64,000 bases of DNA. It comes from Alloprevotella sp. GTDB taxonomy: Bacteria > Bacteroidota > Bacteroidia > Bacteroidales > Muribaculaceae. A program made the translations under genes and the position numbers. Below the pieces are notes generated by a model, which was given only the letters and a program-made list of their open reading frames with translations, searched no databases and had not been told where the DNA came from. Below, piece after piece: positions 36,168 through 44,956 of this stretch (positions are counted from its first letter, which is position 1; every line of letters begins with the position of its first letter). Where the stretch lies: contig JAMPIE010000003.1 in NCBI GenBank assembly GCA_023663135.1, positions 87,597 through 151,596 of the forward strand, given 5' to 3'.

Positions 36168-37086
36168 TATGCGTGTGGCCGTGGCATCCAAGCTTTTCCG
36201 AGAGTATCACACCTCCGAGTATTAGGACACAGCCAATGACTCCGACGGCCGTAATGCGGTCGCCTAAGATGATGGCCGACATCACCAATGTCACTATGGG
36301 TGAGAAGTAGAGATAATTGCCGCTCTTGATGGCTCCTATGCGCTTGACGATAAACGACCACAGTAGGTAAGCTAAGAAGGAACAAACCAATCCGAGGAAG
36401 AGTAGATTTATCATCACGGGGATATGCGTGAGGGTCTCGAGCGAGGCATGTGTGGGTTCGGTCAGGAGGAAGGGGAGAGCTGTGATGATACCGTAAAAGA
36501 AGGTCTTTCGGGTGATAAACCAGGCTGAGTAGGTGGCGTTGAGGGGGCGGAGCAGGATGGTATATATGGCCCAGCAGATGGCCGAAAGGAGGGCGAGCAT
36601 GTCGCCAAAGGGGTTGACATTTACCTCTACGGAACTGTTGAAGATTACAAACCCCACTCCGATAAGAGCTACGAAGGAGCCGAGCATGAAGCCGCGCGAG
36701 AGCCTCTCGGAGCGGAACACTAAGGCTGCCAGGATGCTGGTCATTAGCGGAGCTAAGGCGGTGATGAGGGCCACGTTTGAGACTAAGGTATACATCACGG
36801 CCGTGTTCTCAGAGATGAAGTAGACCGATCCACCACAAATGCCACAGAGAAGAAACATCAGCTCGTCGCGCTTGTTGTGGCTAAAGATCGGCTTAGGGCA
36901 GAATATAAAGGTCAGGAGATAAGCAATGATGAAACGGTAGATGTAGATCTCTACGGCGTTTAGTCCCTCTTGAATAAGCACTTTGGTTGCAACAAATGAG
37001 GTGCCCCATGCTGAGACGGCGATGAGACCTCCAAGATGTATCAGGAAAGATGGGTAGCTTGATTTGCTATTACTGTTGTGGCTCAT
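36157..37086 (-). CDS. EamA/DMT-superfamily transporter
   Basis: A 309-residue inner-membrane protein with about ten membrane segments in two EamA halves (about 12-145 and 160-300). Family features are the opening GLIAVSAWGTSFVATKVLIQEGLNA and the end of the first half FMLGSFVALIGVGFVIF. The substrate is unknown; relatives export metabolites such as amino acids or nucleotides. Its start overlaps the tamB 3' end by 17 nt, so it is probably co-transcribed with tamB. Confidence 0.9.
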   Translation of the reverse strand: MSHNSNSKSSYPSFLIHLGGLIAVSAWGTSFVATKVLIQEGLNAVEIYIYRFIIAYLLTFIFCPKPIFSHNKRDELMFLLCGICGGSVYFISENTAVMYTLVSNVALITALAPLMTSILAALVFRSERLSRGFMLGSFVALIGVGFVIFNSSVEVNVNPFGDMLALLSAICWAIYTILLRPLNATYSAWFITRKTFFYGIITALPFLLTEPTHASLETLTHIPVMINLLFLGLVCSFLAYLLWSFIVKRIGAIKSGNYLYFSPIVTLVMSAIILGDRITAVGVIGCVLILGGVILSEKLGCHGHTHIKR

Positions 37087-40000
37087 GGGTTATGGAGTCG
37101 GTAGGCTCTGATTTCGTGGAGGAGGGGGTGGCTTTGTCGGGTTTATGCAATAGGCGTCTAAGCCAGGCAGTGAGAGAATCGAAGTCGCGACGGAACACTA
37201 TGCCTACACCCTGGGTGGTCAAGGCGTTTTTGACATAGAAGTTTTGGTCGTTATAGCGATTATAGGCTTTGAGCCTAAGTGAGCCCGATCTGTTGAGGAG
37301 ATATTCAAGGTCAAAATCGCCTATGAATGTATTTGTGTTAAGGCTCTTATCGCGATAGCCAAAGTTGCCATTGAAGAGGAGCCGGTTGTTGAGAAGGGAG
37401 GAAGAGAGTGCGAGGTCAAACTCCACGTCGGAGAAGTCGCCGCGGTCAGATCTCACGTTGGGCGATATGGTCCAGTTGTCGGAGAGCGACCCCAGGAGAT
37501 TGCTTATCTGTGACGAGATGGTGGAGGAGGCCACGGAAAAGAGCTCATTGCCCTTTGTGGCACTCATATACTCGGGGGTATAGAAGCGGTTGAGAGCCAA
37601 GAGGTAAAGCATTTGGCGAGCTTTCATGTCGTCGGTTGAGACGATGGAGTTTACTTTGCGCTTCACGTCGTCTTTAAGCGTCGGGAATGCCAGGTCATAG
37701 GCTATGTCGGGGGCGGTCATTAGCCCCGACACCTCGATTAGGGCGTCGACGGGTACGGAGGTGCGGGTAAGCTCAGGGTCGTCGAGAAAAGATTCGTCGA
37801 GGTCTGATAGATTGGCTGTGAGGCGGTAGGCGGCTTCTATGTCGAGGATGGCGGCGTAGGGGTCGCCGGTGAAGCGTATGGTGCTTCCCGGGTTGATGCG
37901 GAAGTCTTTTCGGATAATATCCTGAAAGGTAAAGTTATAGGTGCCGTTGTCGAGAGTGTAGTCGCCGCGGAGCCCAAGGTCTTCTGAGGAGCTGTTGTAG
38001 GTCATGCTCATGTCGCCGTTGCCTCGAGCCTTTATGGCATCACCTCCTATGGGGTCCATCACTACGGTGAGCATGGCGTTGGGGTTGACTCGCACGTTGA
38101 TAATCATGTCATAGATGCTCGAGCTCTCTTCCTCCACGTTTTTGGCCAGTGCACGTCTCATCTCCACCACTTCGCGAGGGATACCATTGATGAGCTCGTC
38201 GGTGAGGCTATCCGCGGCTGATGCATTGCGGTCGCGGAAGGTTATAAATCGGTAGTCATAGGCTTCCTCGGCGTCGGAGAGAATAAAGGTAAATGATGAG
38301 TTGGGGGCTGTTGTCATCTCCACTCCTATATCTATATGTCCGGGGACTCCCGTGACGGTGGCGTTGCCGTCGCCAAATATTGTGCCAAACCATCGGCGGT
38401 CGGGGCTTTCGGGTAGGTCATAGACCAGGAGATTGTGGGCGTCAGTCACCCTAAACTGAAATTGGGGCTCATGGAAATTGGTGTGGCGCAGGTAGCCACC
38501 GAGGCGGGCAGTGTTGCCGTCACGGTCGCGAAGGGTGATGCCGTTGAGGTCAATATACCCCGGTGAGAGGTGGACTGAGTCGGTGGCCCAATAGGTGACG
38601 CCGGTGAAGTCGAGTGTGAGTGAGAGATCTTCAGCATAGATGTTGCCGCTCATGTTCACGTCGTGGAAGGTGCCAAAGAGATGGGCATTTCCTGAGGCGT
38701 AACCGCCCACAGCCGAGGCAAAGGCGCTCATGAAGGGCTTCATGAAGCCCACTTGGATGCGGTCAGCGGTGAAGTTGAGGTCGATATATCCCTCAGATGT
38801 GGGCTTGATGTAGCCGTCAATGTATGAGTTGCGCCCATTGGGTTGATCCACTTTAGCCTGGATGTTTACCGCCGGGGTCTCTGGATCAAAAGAGGCTTTG
38901 ATGTGGGTGTCGCCCATGAGGGAGAAGTTATATTTGAGCCCCTTGACAAAGAGGTCGGGGGTGTAGGCTTTCATCTGCTTGCCCATGATGCCGGCAGCAT
39001 ATAGCTTGCCTGTGGCTATGCCTCCAAACATGGCGTTGGAGATATTGAGGGTCTCAAACACATAGTCGAGGTCAATATCAGCCAGGGAGACGGTGATACT
39101 GTCGATGGGGGATGGTGACGCGCTTCCGTTGATCTCGATATGCTGGTCGGCATGTCCCACGCGGAAGCCATCGACCTCTATTAGCTTTCGGCCTGCTATG
39201 ATACGGGCCGGAGATACTGTCCATACAGTGTCGTTGAAGATTAGCGAGGAGGGGAGTATGCTCATTTCGGCTATTGTTTCTCCGGGATGGGCTGGGTCGC
39301 GGCGCGGGGAGGTGTCGAAAGCTATGGAGCCGGAGAAATTGCGGGTCGATTCCACTTCCCAAGTGATGGCAGTTGTGATGGTCGACGGGCTCTGAGCAAG
39401 GGTGTCTGGCGCTGGAAGGGCTGATGTGAGGCGCAGTCTCATGGGACCGTTCTTGGTGGGCATGCGTGTCGAGCCGGCGAGCGACATCATTGGCCCCGAG
39501 ACGGTAAATGATAACGAGGTGGAGTCAATTTCTTTGTTCCCTTGCCACAGATAGGGAGCATCAACGTGGAGCGATGCTCGCTGAGCCTCGCTTTGGAGCG
39601 TGGCCGAGAAATCGATGGGGTAACGAATCTGGATTGGTAGCTTGGCAATCTTCTCGATAGGTTCTGATGATAGCAGGCGTCCCTTGAGGCTGAAGTTGTT
39701 GCGGCTGGCGGTGTGGGCGATTACCGGAGGGAAGAGTTCGGGCAGAGCTGAGGCCATCATAACCTTTAGGTCGGCTATTAATGACTTGGGGTCGATTGAG
39801 CCCTCGATTGAAGCGGCGAGTATGTCGGAGGTGAGGGTTACTGATGGAATATCGTCCTCGGGTATCGATGAGTTGAGGTCGATGGCCGAGAGGGCTAAAG
39901 CTCCATAGCGTATGTCTCTCAGGGCCAGGGTGCCTGTGACTGGAAGAGGGGCGTCATGAGCCTCCATCTTGCCGCTGCATGAGGCTGTGAGTGAGAGTCT

Positions 40001-41722
40001 GTTAGCCTGGGAGCTGCCAAGGCCGAGAAGGGTGGGGTCGAGGTCATCGATGATGATGTCAAAAGAGGCCGACTTATCGTGTGAATTCAGGTCAATGTCG
40101 GCTGAGAGGGCGGCTCCTTCGTTGCCGCTTTCAATTGTTGCGCTTATCATGCCGCCGTCAGAGTTCAGAGCCAAAGCTATGTCGGTAAGCGGAGTGATAT
40201 GGCCATTGCGAAGGGGCATGTCTATGGAGTGTATCATTGCCGTAGCTCGTCCGTTGGGGATTTTTCCCCCTCTTGTCAGTGTTGCATGTGCATCAATCGT
40301 GGTGGTAAGTTGGGTGGGTAGTTTCAGTGGCAGATCAGATATTTTGCGGGCCGAGGCAAGTATCACTGCGGCTATGGAGGCGGGATTAAGGCCATCAATG
40401 TCGGCATGAGCTTTGACTGTGGCATTTTTATTCTGGTCTATGTCATAGTCAATAGCGGCCAATAGCTCCCCGGCCATAGAGCTCTTCATCTTTGTCGTGA
40501 ATGCGCCACCGGTGGGGGTGCCATTGCCCTGTATCTCCAGGATGAGGGGCAGCAGAGGGCGTAGCAGGCTGTCTCCTCTAGCCGAGGCTGCACTTGCTAT
40601 GGGGATTGGGAGCAGAGGAGCCGCCTTGGGGGCGAAGGCAAGTGAGAGAGCCTGGATGTCAATGGATGCTGCGCGGGTGGTGTCGGGAAGGGTTAGCGAG
40701 ATGCGGTCGGGTGCGGTGACGGCGATAGCACCATCGGCTACTGATAGAGATAGATTGTCTATTTCGGCGCTCTCTTTGGTCAAGATGGCCGAAAGTGAGA
40801 TGGCGGTCTTGCTGTTTAGGAGGGTTTCAAGGCGAGTGATTGTCTCGCCGGGAATGAGGGGGTTCAGGTCGGCGGGGGTAATGTAAGAGCCTTGTGCTAT
40901 CTTGACCGGGATCCGGAGTGTGTCGGCGAGGTTTATGGTGGATGGGAGTATCGAGAGGCGTGTGAGGGGCATCTCAAGCATTGTATTGCCTAATTCGATG
41001 ACACTGATGGCGCCTGAGGGGGCTGGGGCTTTATGTATTATGGCCTTGGTGGAAAGATCGGTCAGTTTAAGGCCCGAGTATGTCTCTTCAGCTGCCAGTC
41101 GGCTCAGCTCCAGGTCAATGGCTCGTCTTTTATGGTCGAGGCGGAGGCGCAGGTCGGCCCTGACATCTGTGAGTCGTAGATGGTTTTTGTCGAGTCGGCC
41201 GGTGGGGAGCCATGGCTCTGAGTCTACATCATATGTCACCGTTGACTGTCTGACGACGATGGTATTAATGCGCAGGTCTGGCACCCCGCCGTCGCCTCCC
41301 GGCCTACTGAGACGCTTGGCTATGTGGTCGATGTTAAGCGGGGCGCCAAGGCTGTCGCGCTTTATGTGTGCGTTAAGACCTATGGCTTCCACATAGTTGA
41401 GCACTATCCGACCATGAAAGATGAGGTCTGCCAACCCCAGCCCGGCACCGAGCCTTTGCGCTGTGGCAATTGTGTCGTTTCCTTCGCCTATTAATACTAT
41501 TCCTCTCAGATTGACGCGACTGTAGGGGGTGATGGTGAGCGAGCCTATCTCTACTCGGGCTCCAAGGAGTTCAGAGAGTCTCTGGCTTGCCTCGCGTCGG
41601 GCATAGCCCTGGAACCATGGGAGTGATAGGGCAATATATAGAGAGGCGGGCAGCATTACTGCTGTCAGCAGAGCCGCCACGGCAATCAGCCGTATGGTCT
41701 TATATATATGCCCTATTTTCAA
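37070..41722 (-). CDS. tamB: TamB-like translocation/assembly module protein
   Basis: 1550 residues. An N-terminal signal anchor (IRLIAVAALLTAVMLPASLYIAL) is followed by a very long repetitive beta-rich body (AsmA/TamB-type beta-taco groove). The C-terminal DUF490 domain contains IEVSGLMTAPDIAYDLAFP (near 1340) and, at the end, LFNGNFGYRDKS with DFDLEYLLNRSGSLRLKAYNR. TamB-like proteins span the periplasm and are thought to move phospholipid toward, or assist assembly of, the outer membrane. The start is TTG at 41722: an in-frame TAA lies just upstream and the next Met (residue 23) would remove half of the anchor. No TamA (BamA-like) gene is adjacent, although one often is. It is the first of a tamB-EamA pair. 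Confidence 0.9.
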   Translation of the reverse strand: MKIGHIYKTIRLIAVAALLTAVMLPASLYIALSLPWFQGYARREASQRLSELLGARVEIGSLTITPYSRVNLRGIVLIGEGNDTIATAQRLGAGLGLADLIFHGRIVLNYVEAIGLNAHIKRDSLGAPLNIDHIAKRLSRPGGDGGVPDLRINTIVVRQSTVTYDVDSEPWLPTGRLDKNHLRLTDVRADLRLRLDHKRRAIDLELSRLAAEETYSGLKLTDLSTKAIIHKAPAPSGAISVIELGNTMLEMPLTRLSILPSTINLADTLRIPVKIAQGSYITPADLNPLIPGETITRLETLLNSKTAISLSAILTKESAEIDNLSLSVADGAIAVTAPDRISLTLPDTTRAASIDIQALSLAFAPKAAPLLPIPIASAASARGDSLLRPLLPLILEIQGNGTPTGGAFTTKMKSSMAGELLAAIDYDIDQNKNATVKAHADIDGLNPASIAAVILASARKISDLPLKLPTQLTTTIDAHATLTRGGKIPNGRATAMIHSIDMPLRNGHITPLTDIALALNSDGGMISATIESGNEGAALSADIDLNSHDKSASFDIIIDDLDPTLLGLGSSQANRLSLTASCSGKMEAHDAPLPVTGTLALRDIRYGALALSAIDLNSSIPEDDIPSVTLTSDILAASIEGSIDPKSLIADLKVMMASALPELFPPVIAHTASRNNFSLKGRLLSSEPIEKIAKLPIQIRYPIDFSATLQSEAQRASLHVDAPYLWQGNKEIDSTSLSFTVSGPMMSLAGSTRMPTKNGPMRLRLTSALPAPDTLAQSPSTITTAITWEVESTRNFSGSIAFDTSPRRDPAHPGETIAEMSILPSSLIFNDTVWTVSPARIIAGRKLIEVDGFRVGHADQHIEINGSASPSPIDSITVSLADIDLDYVFETLNISNAMFGGIATGKLYAAGIMGKQMKAYTPDLFVKGLKYNFSLMGDTHIKASFDPETPAVNIQAKVDQPNGRNSYIDGYIKPTSEGYIDLNFTADRIQVGFMKPFMSAFASAVGGYASGNAHLFGTFHDVNMSGNIYAEDLSLTLDFTGVTYWATDSVHLSPGYIDLNGITLRDRDGNTARLGGYLRHTNFHEPQFQFRVTDAHNLLVYDLPESPDRRWFGTIFGDGNATVTGVPGHIDIGVEMTTAPNSSFTFILSDAEEAYDYRFITFRDRNASAADSLTDELINGIPREVVEMRRALAKNVEEESSSIYDMIINVRVNPNAMLTVVMDPIGGDAIKARGNGDMSMTYNSSSEDLGLRGDYTLDNGTYNFTFQDIIRKDFRINPGSTIRFTGDPYAAILDIEAAYRLTANLSDLDESFLDDPELTRTSVPVDALIEVSGLMTAPDIAYDLAFPTLKDDVKRKVNSIVSTDDMKARQMLYLLALNRFYTPEYMSATKGNELFSVASSTISSQISNLLGSLSDNWTISPNVRSDRGDFSDVEFDLALSSSLLNNRLLFNGNFGYRDKSLNTNTFIGDFDLEYLLNRSGSLRLKAYNRYNDQNFYVKNALTTQGVGIVFRRDFDSLTAWLRRLLHKPDKATPSSTKSEPTDSITHEPQQ

Positions 41723-41750
41723 GATGAGTTATCTCTGCGGTGTGAGGCGA

Positions 41751-42587
41751 TTAGTCGGGTGTCAGGCGTGCCTGTTGGCTGCGCGAGAGCATTAAGCGCT
41801 GCTCCAAGGCTTGCTTCTGGCGAGCGAGGGCCGAGGCACGGCGATAGATGCGCGAGGCGGCATAGAGGGTAGCTATGGCCGTTGTCTGCTTGGCGGGAAG
41901 GACCATCGACTGGCTGCTCTTCTCGCCTATGATGGAGAGTGTTATAGGCTTGTGAGCATTGTTGAGGATGAAGGAGCCTATGGTGTCACATTCTGATGGG
42001 ATGAAGGTGATGGTCTCGGCTTTCATCGATCGGTCGTTGCGTGCGCCATCAAAGTCAACGGGCGGGGTCTCGGCTTTCTCCTCTCCGCCGGCACTGACGG
42101 CAATTGCTTTGGAGAGACACCCCTTGCGGGCCGAAGATATGACGTAGAAGTGCCCTTCGGGACTCATGCGTGCATAGAGCCCCTCGGCCGACGAGGGGAT
42201 GGCATCTTTCATCTCTTTGGCCACATAATAGCCGTCGATGCCTGCGGTGGGCTGCTTGAAGGTCAGGAGGGGTGTGATCTCGTCGATGGCCACTTTAGTG
42301 GCAGCGGTGAGTGAGTCGTTGACCTCGAGCTCTCGCAGGGTGAGGAGCTCTATGGCTTTGGGGCGCAGTCTCATTGCGTCACGGCGTATGTTGGTGGCGC
42401 CCGCATAGGTGTTGTCGAGCGAGTCGAGGAGGATTATGGCTCCGGCGGGGTCGGAGGCTTCGATGGCTGCTGCGGCCTGGTCGCGCAGGGCTTTGGCGGC
42501 CTCATCGTCAGAGCTGCATGAGGGGGCGCCCATGAGAGTCGCGCTAAGGGCGAGGATGGTGGTAAGTTTAGTTACTGCGTTGGACAT
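41751..42587 (-). CDS. Predicted surface lipoprotein, function unknown
   Basis: 278 residues. A signal peptide ends in MGAPS-C24, followed by SSDDE; this acidic run just after the Cys resembles the Bacteroidetes lipoprotein export signal for surface display. The mature protein begins with a helical, TPR-like stretch (AKALRDQAAAAIEASDPAGAIILLDSLDN), then a beta-rich middle, and ends with a coiled-coil-like basic helix (about 245-275: RRASALARQKQALEQRLML). No family is recognised. It overlaps the 3' end of the Rel/SpoT gene by 20 nt and lies 28 nt from tamB, so expression is probably coupled to relA. Confidence 0.7.
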   Translation of the reverse strand: MSNAVTKLTTILALSATLMGAPSCSSDDEAAKALRDQAAAAIEASDPAGAIILLDSLDNTYAGATNIRRDAMRLRPKAIELLTLRELEVNDSLTAATKVAIDEITPLLTFKQPTAGIDGYYVAKEMKDAIPSSAEGLYARMSPEGHFYVISSARKGCLSKAIAVSAGGEEKAETPPVDFDGARNDRSMKAETITFIPSECDTIGSFILNNAHKPITLSIIGEKSSQSMVLPAKQTTAIATLYAASRIYRRASALARQKQALEQRLMLSRSQQARLTPD

Positions 42588-44784
42588 CTTTTACTCCTTT
42601 TACAGTCTTGATTTTTTTCATTATGTTGTTGAGGGCTTCGGTGGTTGGGACGCCCACTACGAGATAGCCGTTGAAGATGCCGGCGTGAGATGAGATGGAT
42701 ATATCTCTGAGGGTTGAGCCGCTCTCCTTGTTTATTATAGATGTGATGTTGGTCACTATGCCTATATCGTCGTGGCCCACTACACGCAAGGTAGCGGCAA
42801 ACTGCTGTCCGACCTTCCCGCTCCAGCGGGTTGAAATCATCCTATAGGGATAGCGGGCGCGTATGTTGGCGGCATTGGGGCAGTCGGTGCGGTGGATTTT
42901 AATCACGCCCTCTGATGAGATGAAGCCAAACACCTGGTCGCCATAGATGGGGTTGCAGCAACGAGCAAGGCGGTAGTTTACCCCCTTGATGTCGTCGCCT
43001 ATGACGAGGATGTCATCGGAGGAGTCGGTCTGCTCCTGGCTGGGCTGCTGGAGGGTGAAGGCCTCGGCCGAGGTGGCGGTCTCGTCGGCGGTGTCTTGCT
43101 TGATGATGGCGTCATATTCGGCCACGATGCGGTTGATGTCGAGAGTCTGGTCTGAGATAGCCACAAAGAAGTCGGTTACGGTCTTGAACCCCAACTTCTT
43201 CATGATGCGCATGAGAGTGGGCTCATCTATCTCTATCTTGCGGTTTTTGAGGCGTCGCTGCAAGAGCTCCCTACCGAGGTCGGCGGCCCGACGGGCGCGC
43301 TCATTGAGGCTCTGGCGTATCTTGTTGCGTGCTTTGGAGGTAACGACAAAGGAGAGCCAGTCGGCCTTGGGCTGCTGCTGGGCCGAGGTCATGATCTCCA
43401 CGGTGTCGCCCGACCGGAGCTTATAGTTGAGGCGTCGGGTGCGTCCGTTCACTTTGCCGCCGGTACACGTTGAGCCGAGGCCCGAGTGGATGTTGAATGC
43501 AAAGTCGAGGAGCGTTGCCCCTTGAGGGAGCCTGAAGAGGTCGCCCTTGGGAGTGAATACAAAGACCTCTTTGGCATACATGTCCAGGCTCATGTTTTTC
43601 ATCAGCTCCGTCGGGCCGCTGTCGGCTGTCTCAAGGATCTCTCTCACATGGTTCATCCATGTGTCGAGATTGTTTTCGCTCTTTATGCCCTTGTATTTCC
43701 AGTGGGCTGCGATACCTTTCTCAGCAATCTCGTCCATGCGGCGAGTGCGTATCTGCACCTCCACCCATCTCTGCTCAGGGCCCTTGACGGTGATGTGCAG
43801 GCTCTCATAGCCGTTGCTTTTGGGGATAGAGAGCCAGTCTTTAAGTCGGGCTGGATTGGGCTGATACATGTCAGTCACCACTGAGTAGGCCATCCAGCAA
43901 TCGGGTTTCTCGCGTCGCTCGGGGGTGTCTATGATGATACGTATGGCAAAGAGGTCATATATCCCCTCGAGATCCACATGCTGCTTCTGCATCTTGTTCC
44001 ATATGGAGTAGATGCTCTTGGTGCGACCTTTGATGTCAAAGGTAAGGCCCTCTGCCTCAAGCGCTGCCTTGACCGGAGCTATGAATGCCGAGATATACTC
44101 GTCGCGCTTGGCCTTGGTTTGAGCCAATTTATGGGCTATGCGGGTGTAGATGTCGCGGTTGGTATATTTGAGGCTCATATCTTCGAGCTCGCTCTTGATG
44201 GCATAGAGGCCAAGCCGATGGGCAAGGGGGGCGTAGAGATAGCCGGCCTCACAGGCCACTTGGCGGACGGCCTCGTCGTCGGGATGGTGGTTGATGGCGC
44301 GCATGAGTATCAGGCGCTCCACTATCATGATGATTATCACCCTTATGTCTTCGGCAAAGGTGAGCAGCAGGCGACGAAAGTTTTCGGCATCGGTGGCGGC
44401 GGCGTGGTGGCCATACAGGCTCGACACCTTCACCAGCCCCCTGACGAGGCGACCTATGTCGTCGCCCCACTCAGCCTCCACGGCGCTTATCTCCATCAAG
44501 TCGGCTTTGCAGGGCTCGGCCAACAGAATTGCCAAGGCCATGGATCGGTCGGGGCTGATTCCCTCGCATAGGGCGCGGGCGGTGGCAAGCGCATGCCCCA
44601 CCGGGTCTATTCCCTCAAACCTCAGGACGTTGGCTGCGCGCAGAGCCTCGGCATGGCTTTCCATCACTCTCCGAAGCTTGGCAAAGTCGGCGGGGCGCTC
44701 CACGGCCCGACACCGTCGCATGATGTCGCGACACAACGCTGGGATGGAGGCTGAAGATTTATCAGATACTGTGTATTGGCGCAT
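42568..44784 (-). CDS. relA: RelA/SpoT-family (p)ppGpp synthetase with degenerate hydrolase domain
   Basis: 738 residues from MRQYTVSDK; the upstream ATG at 44835 lies in the promoter -7 box. The N-terminal HD domain keeps the fold (AENFRRLLLTFAEDIRVIIIMIVERL, YAPLAHRLGLY) but lacks the metal-binding HDxxED motif: the corresponding place reads LLAEPCKADLME, the preceding HP is IDP, and the DRLHNMR segment is VERLILMR. The synthetase domain is intact (GRTKSIYSIWNKM, YDLFAIRI, IPKSNGYESLH) with RLKD, the RxKD-type loop. TGS (EVFVFTPKGDLFRLP), a zinc-finger/RIS region (RCCNPIYGDQVFGF) and a C-terminal ACT domain follow. It is likely a synthetase-only stringent-response enzyme, with hydrolysis supplied elsewhere. 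Confidence 0.92.
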   Translation of the reverse strand: MRQYTVSDKSSASIPALCRDIMRRCRAVERPADFAKLRRVMESHAEALRAANVLRFEGIDPVGHALATARALCEGISPDRSMALAILLAEPCKADLMEISAVEAEWGDDIGRLVRGLVKVSSLYGHHAAATDAENFRRLLLTFAEDIRVIIIMIVERLILMRAINHHPDDEAVRQVACEAGYLYAPLAHRLGLYAIKSELEDMSLKYTNRDIYTRIAHKLAQTKAKRDEYISAFIAPVKAALEAEGLTFDIKGRTKSIYSIWNKMQKQHVDLEGIYDLFAIRIIIDTPERREKPDCWMAYSVVTDMYQPNPARLKDWLSIPKSNGYESLHITVKGPEQRWVEVQIRTRRMDEIAEKGIAAHWKYKGIKSENNLDTWMNHVREILETADSGPTELMKNMSLDMYAKEVFVFTPKGDLFRLPQGATLLDFAFNIHSGLGSTCTGGKVNGRTRRLNYKLRSGDTVEIMTSAQQQPKADWLSFVVTSKARNKIRQSLNERARRAADLGRELLQRRLKNRKIEIDEPTLMRIMKKLGFKTVTDFFVAISDQTLDINRIVAEYDAIIKQDTADETATSAEAFTLQQPSQEQTDSSDDILVIGDDIKGVNYRLARCCNPIYGDQVFGFISSEGVIKIHRTDCPNAANIRARYPYRMISTRWSGKVGQQFAATLRVVGHDDIGIVTNITSIINKESGSTLRDISISSHAGIFNGYLVVGVPTTEALNNIMKKIKTVKGVKDVQRSN

Positions 44785-44832
44785 AGGGTCGGGCTTATGT
44801 GATGGTCGGTTGTTGCTTTCTTTTGTGACGTG

Positions 44833-44840
44833 CAAAGGTA
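44833..44840 (-). promoter_or_regulatory. -7 element of relA promoter
   Basis: TACCTTTG on the minus strand, 49 nt above the chosen ATG. No TTTG is seen at -33. The element covers the alternative upstream ATG. Confidence 0.5.
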
Positions 44841-44919
44841 CGTAAAAAAGTTTAATCTACGTCGCTCACCTATGTAAATATACTCACAAATGAGGATACC
44901 CCATGATGGATTTTTTCTC

Positions 44920-44927
44920 TACCTTTG
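44920..44927 (+). promoter_or_regulatory. -7 element of feoAB promoter
   Basis: TACCTTTG on the plus strand, 30 nt before the ATG at 44957. A -33 TTTG is not evident; iron-responsive regulators may compensate, but no operator is recognised. Confidence 0.5.
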
Positions 44928-44956
44928 CACCCACGTTTACTATTGCGTTTCTACTG

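Noticed and set aside
44903..44956. Upstream in-frame ATG for feoAB
   Set aside because: It lies before the TACCTTTG promoter element at 44920-44927, and FeoA domains begin at MRLSDLKPG.
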